From assembly GCA_963281255.1 (NCBI GenBank), contig OY725488.1:12125524-12189523 (forward strand): DNA of 64,000 bases, read 5' to 3'. Position numbers and translations under genes: made by a program. This document shows, in pieces, positions 63,886 to 64,000 of the stretch. The stretch comes from Aphrocallistes beatrix (lineage: Eukaryota > Porifera > Hexactinellida > Sceptrulophora > Aphrocallistidae). The notes below the pieces were generated by a model. It was not told where the DNA came from and did not search any database. It was given only the letters and a program-made list of their open reading frames with translations. Each line of letters begins with the position of its first letter. Within the stretch, counting starts at the first letter, position 1.

Positions 63886-64000
63886 CCAGTGGGAGCTTGG
63901 GGATATTAGAGAAACAATACGTCGCTTTCTTGTTTTATACTAAGTTCGCTGGATTGTCATTTGTCTACGGTTACATTTAAAAAATCAGAACTGTAGCAGA

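Overview
The window is animal nuclear DNA, most likely from a sponge (probably a demosponge). It is AT-rich, its genes have introns with GT-AG boundaries, and it carries several hallmark animal families: talin, a cadherin piece, C-type lectin-like domains (CTLDs), TRAF-type zinc fingers, a PH domain and a Maf-like bZIP. The NACHT receptor has an N-terminal region resembling, from memory, the death-fold-like segments of demosponge NLRs. There is no bacterial-type organisation. The species was not identified and no database was searched.

Layout. 0.7-5.2 kb, minus strand: one secreted or ectodomain protein with a signal-peptide exon and six CTLD exons alternating between two types (B-A-B-A-B-A); introns 2 to 5 carry small DNA transposons. 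6.5-15.5 kb, plus strand: 11 phase-compatible exons of talin (FERM head, linker and first rod bundles), after which recognisable talin stops. 16.2 kb: an isolated cadherin fragment. 18.4-21.8 kb, minus strand: a single-exon 1133-residue NACHT/NLR gene. 21.8-28.5 kb: mostly non-coding, AT-rich and full of TA-flanked and hAT-type non-autonomous elements. 28.5 kb: one exon resembling a later talin rod segment. 29.3-32.9 kb, plus strand: a RING-like / TRAF zinc-finger array / coiled-coil / PH gene with one frameshift. 35.4-38.6 kb: a duplicated intronless Maf-like bZIP gene, the second copy truncated. 40-47 kb: transposon graveyard (LINE 3' end, tyrosine-recombinase pseudogene, a 1.25 kb Mutator-like foldback, an inverted pair of transposon-ORF tails). 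48-63 kb: a mosaic of duplicated small ORFs (coiled-coil proteins, an MGCC myristoylation-motif zinc finger, Gly-rich ORFs) mixed with mariner and piggyBac remnants and three foldback elements with internal minisatellites.

How the genes relate. Talin (integrin adhesion), the multi-CTLD protein, the NLR and the TRAF-PH protein are all plausible parts of adhesion and innate recognition, but I see no operon-like or shared regulatory logic; they are neighbours. The strongest non-genic theme is the density of non-autonomous DNA transposons, many with precise target-site duplications readable by eye (TA, TTAA, 6, 8, 9 and 10 bp), plus a recurrent GC-rich hairpin repeat that stands out from the AT-rich background. 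No tRNA, rRNA or CRISPR array was found.
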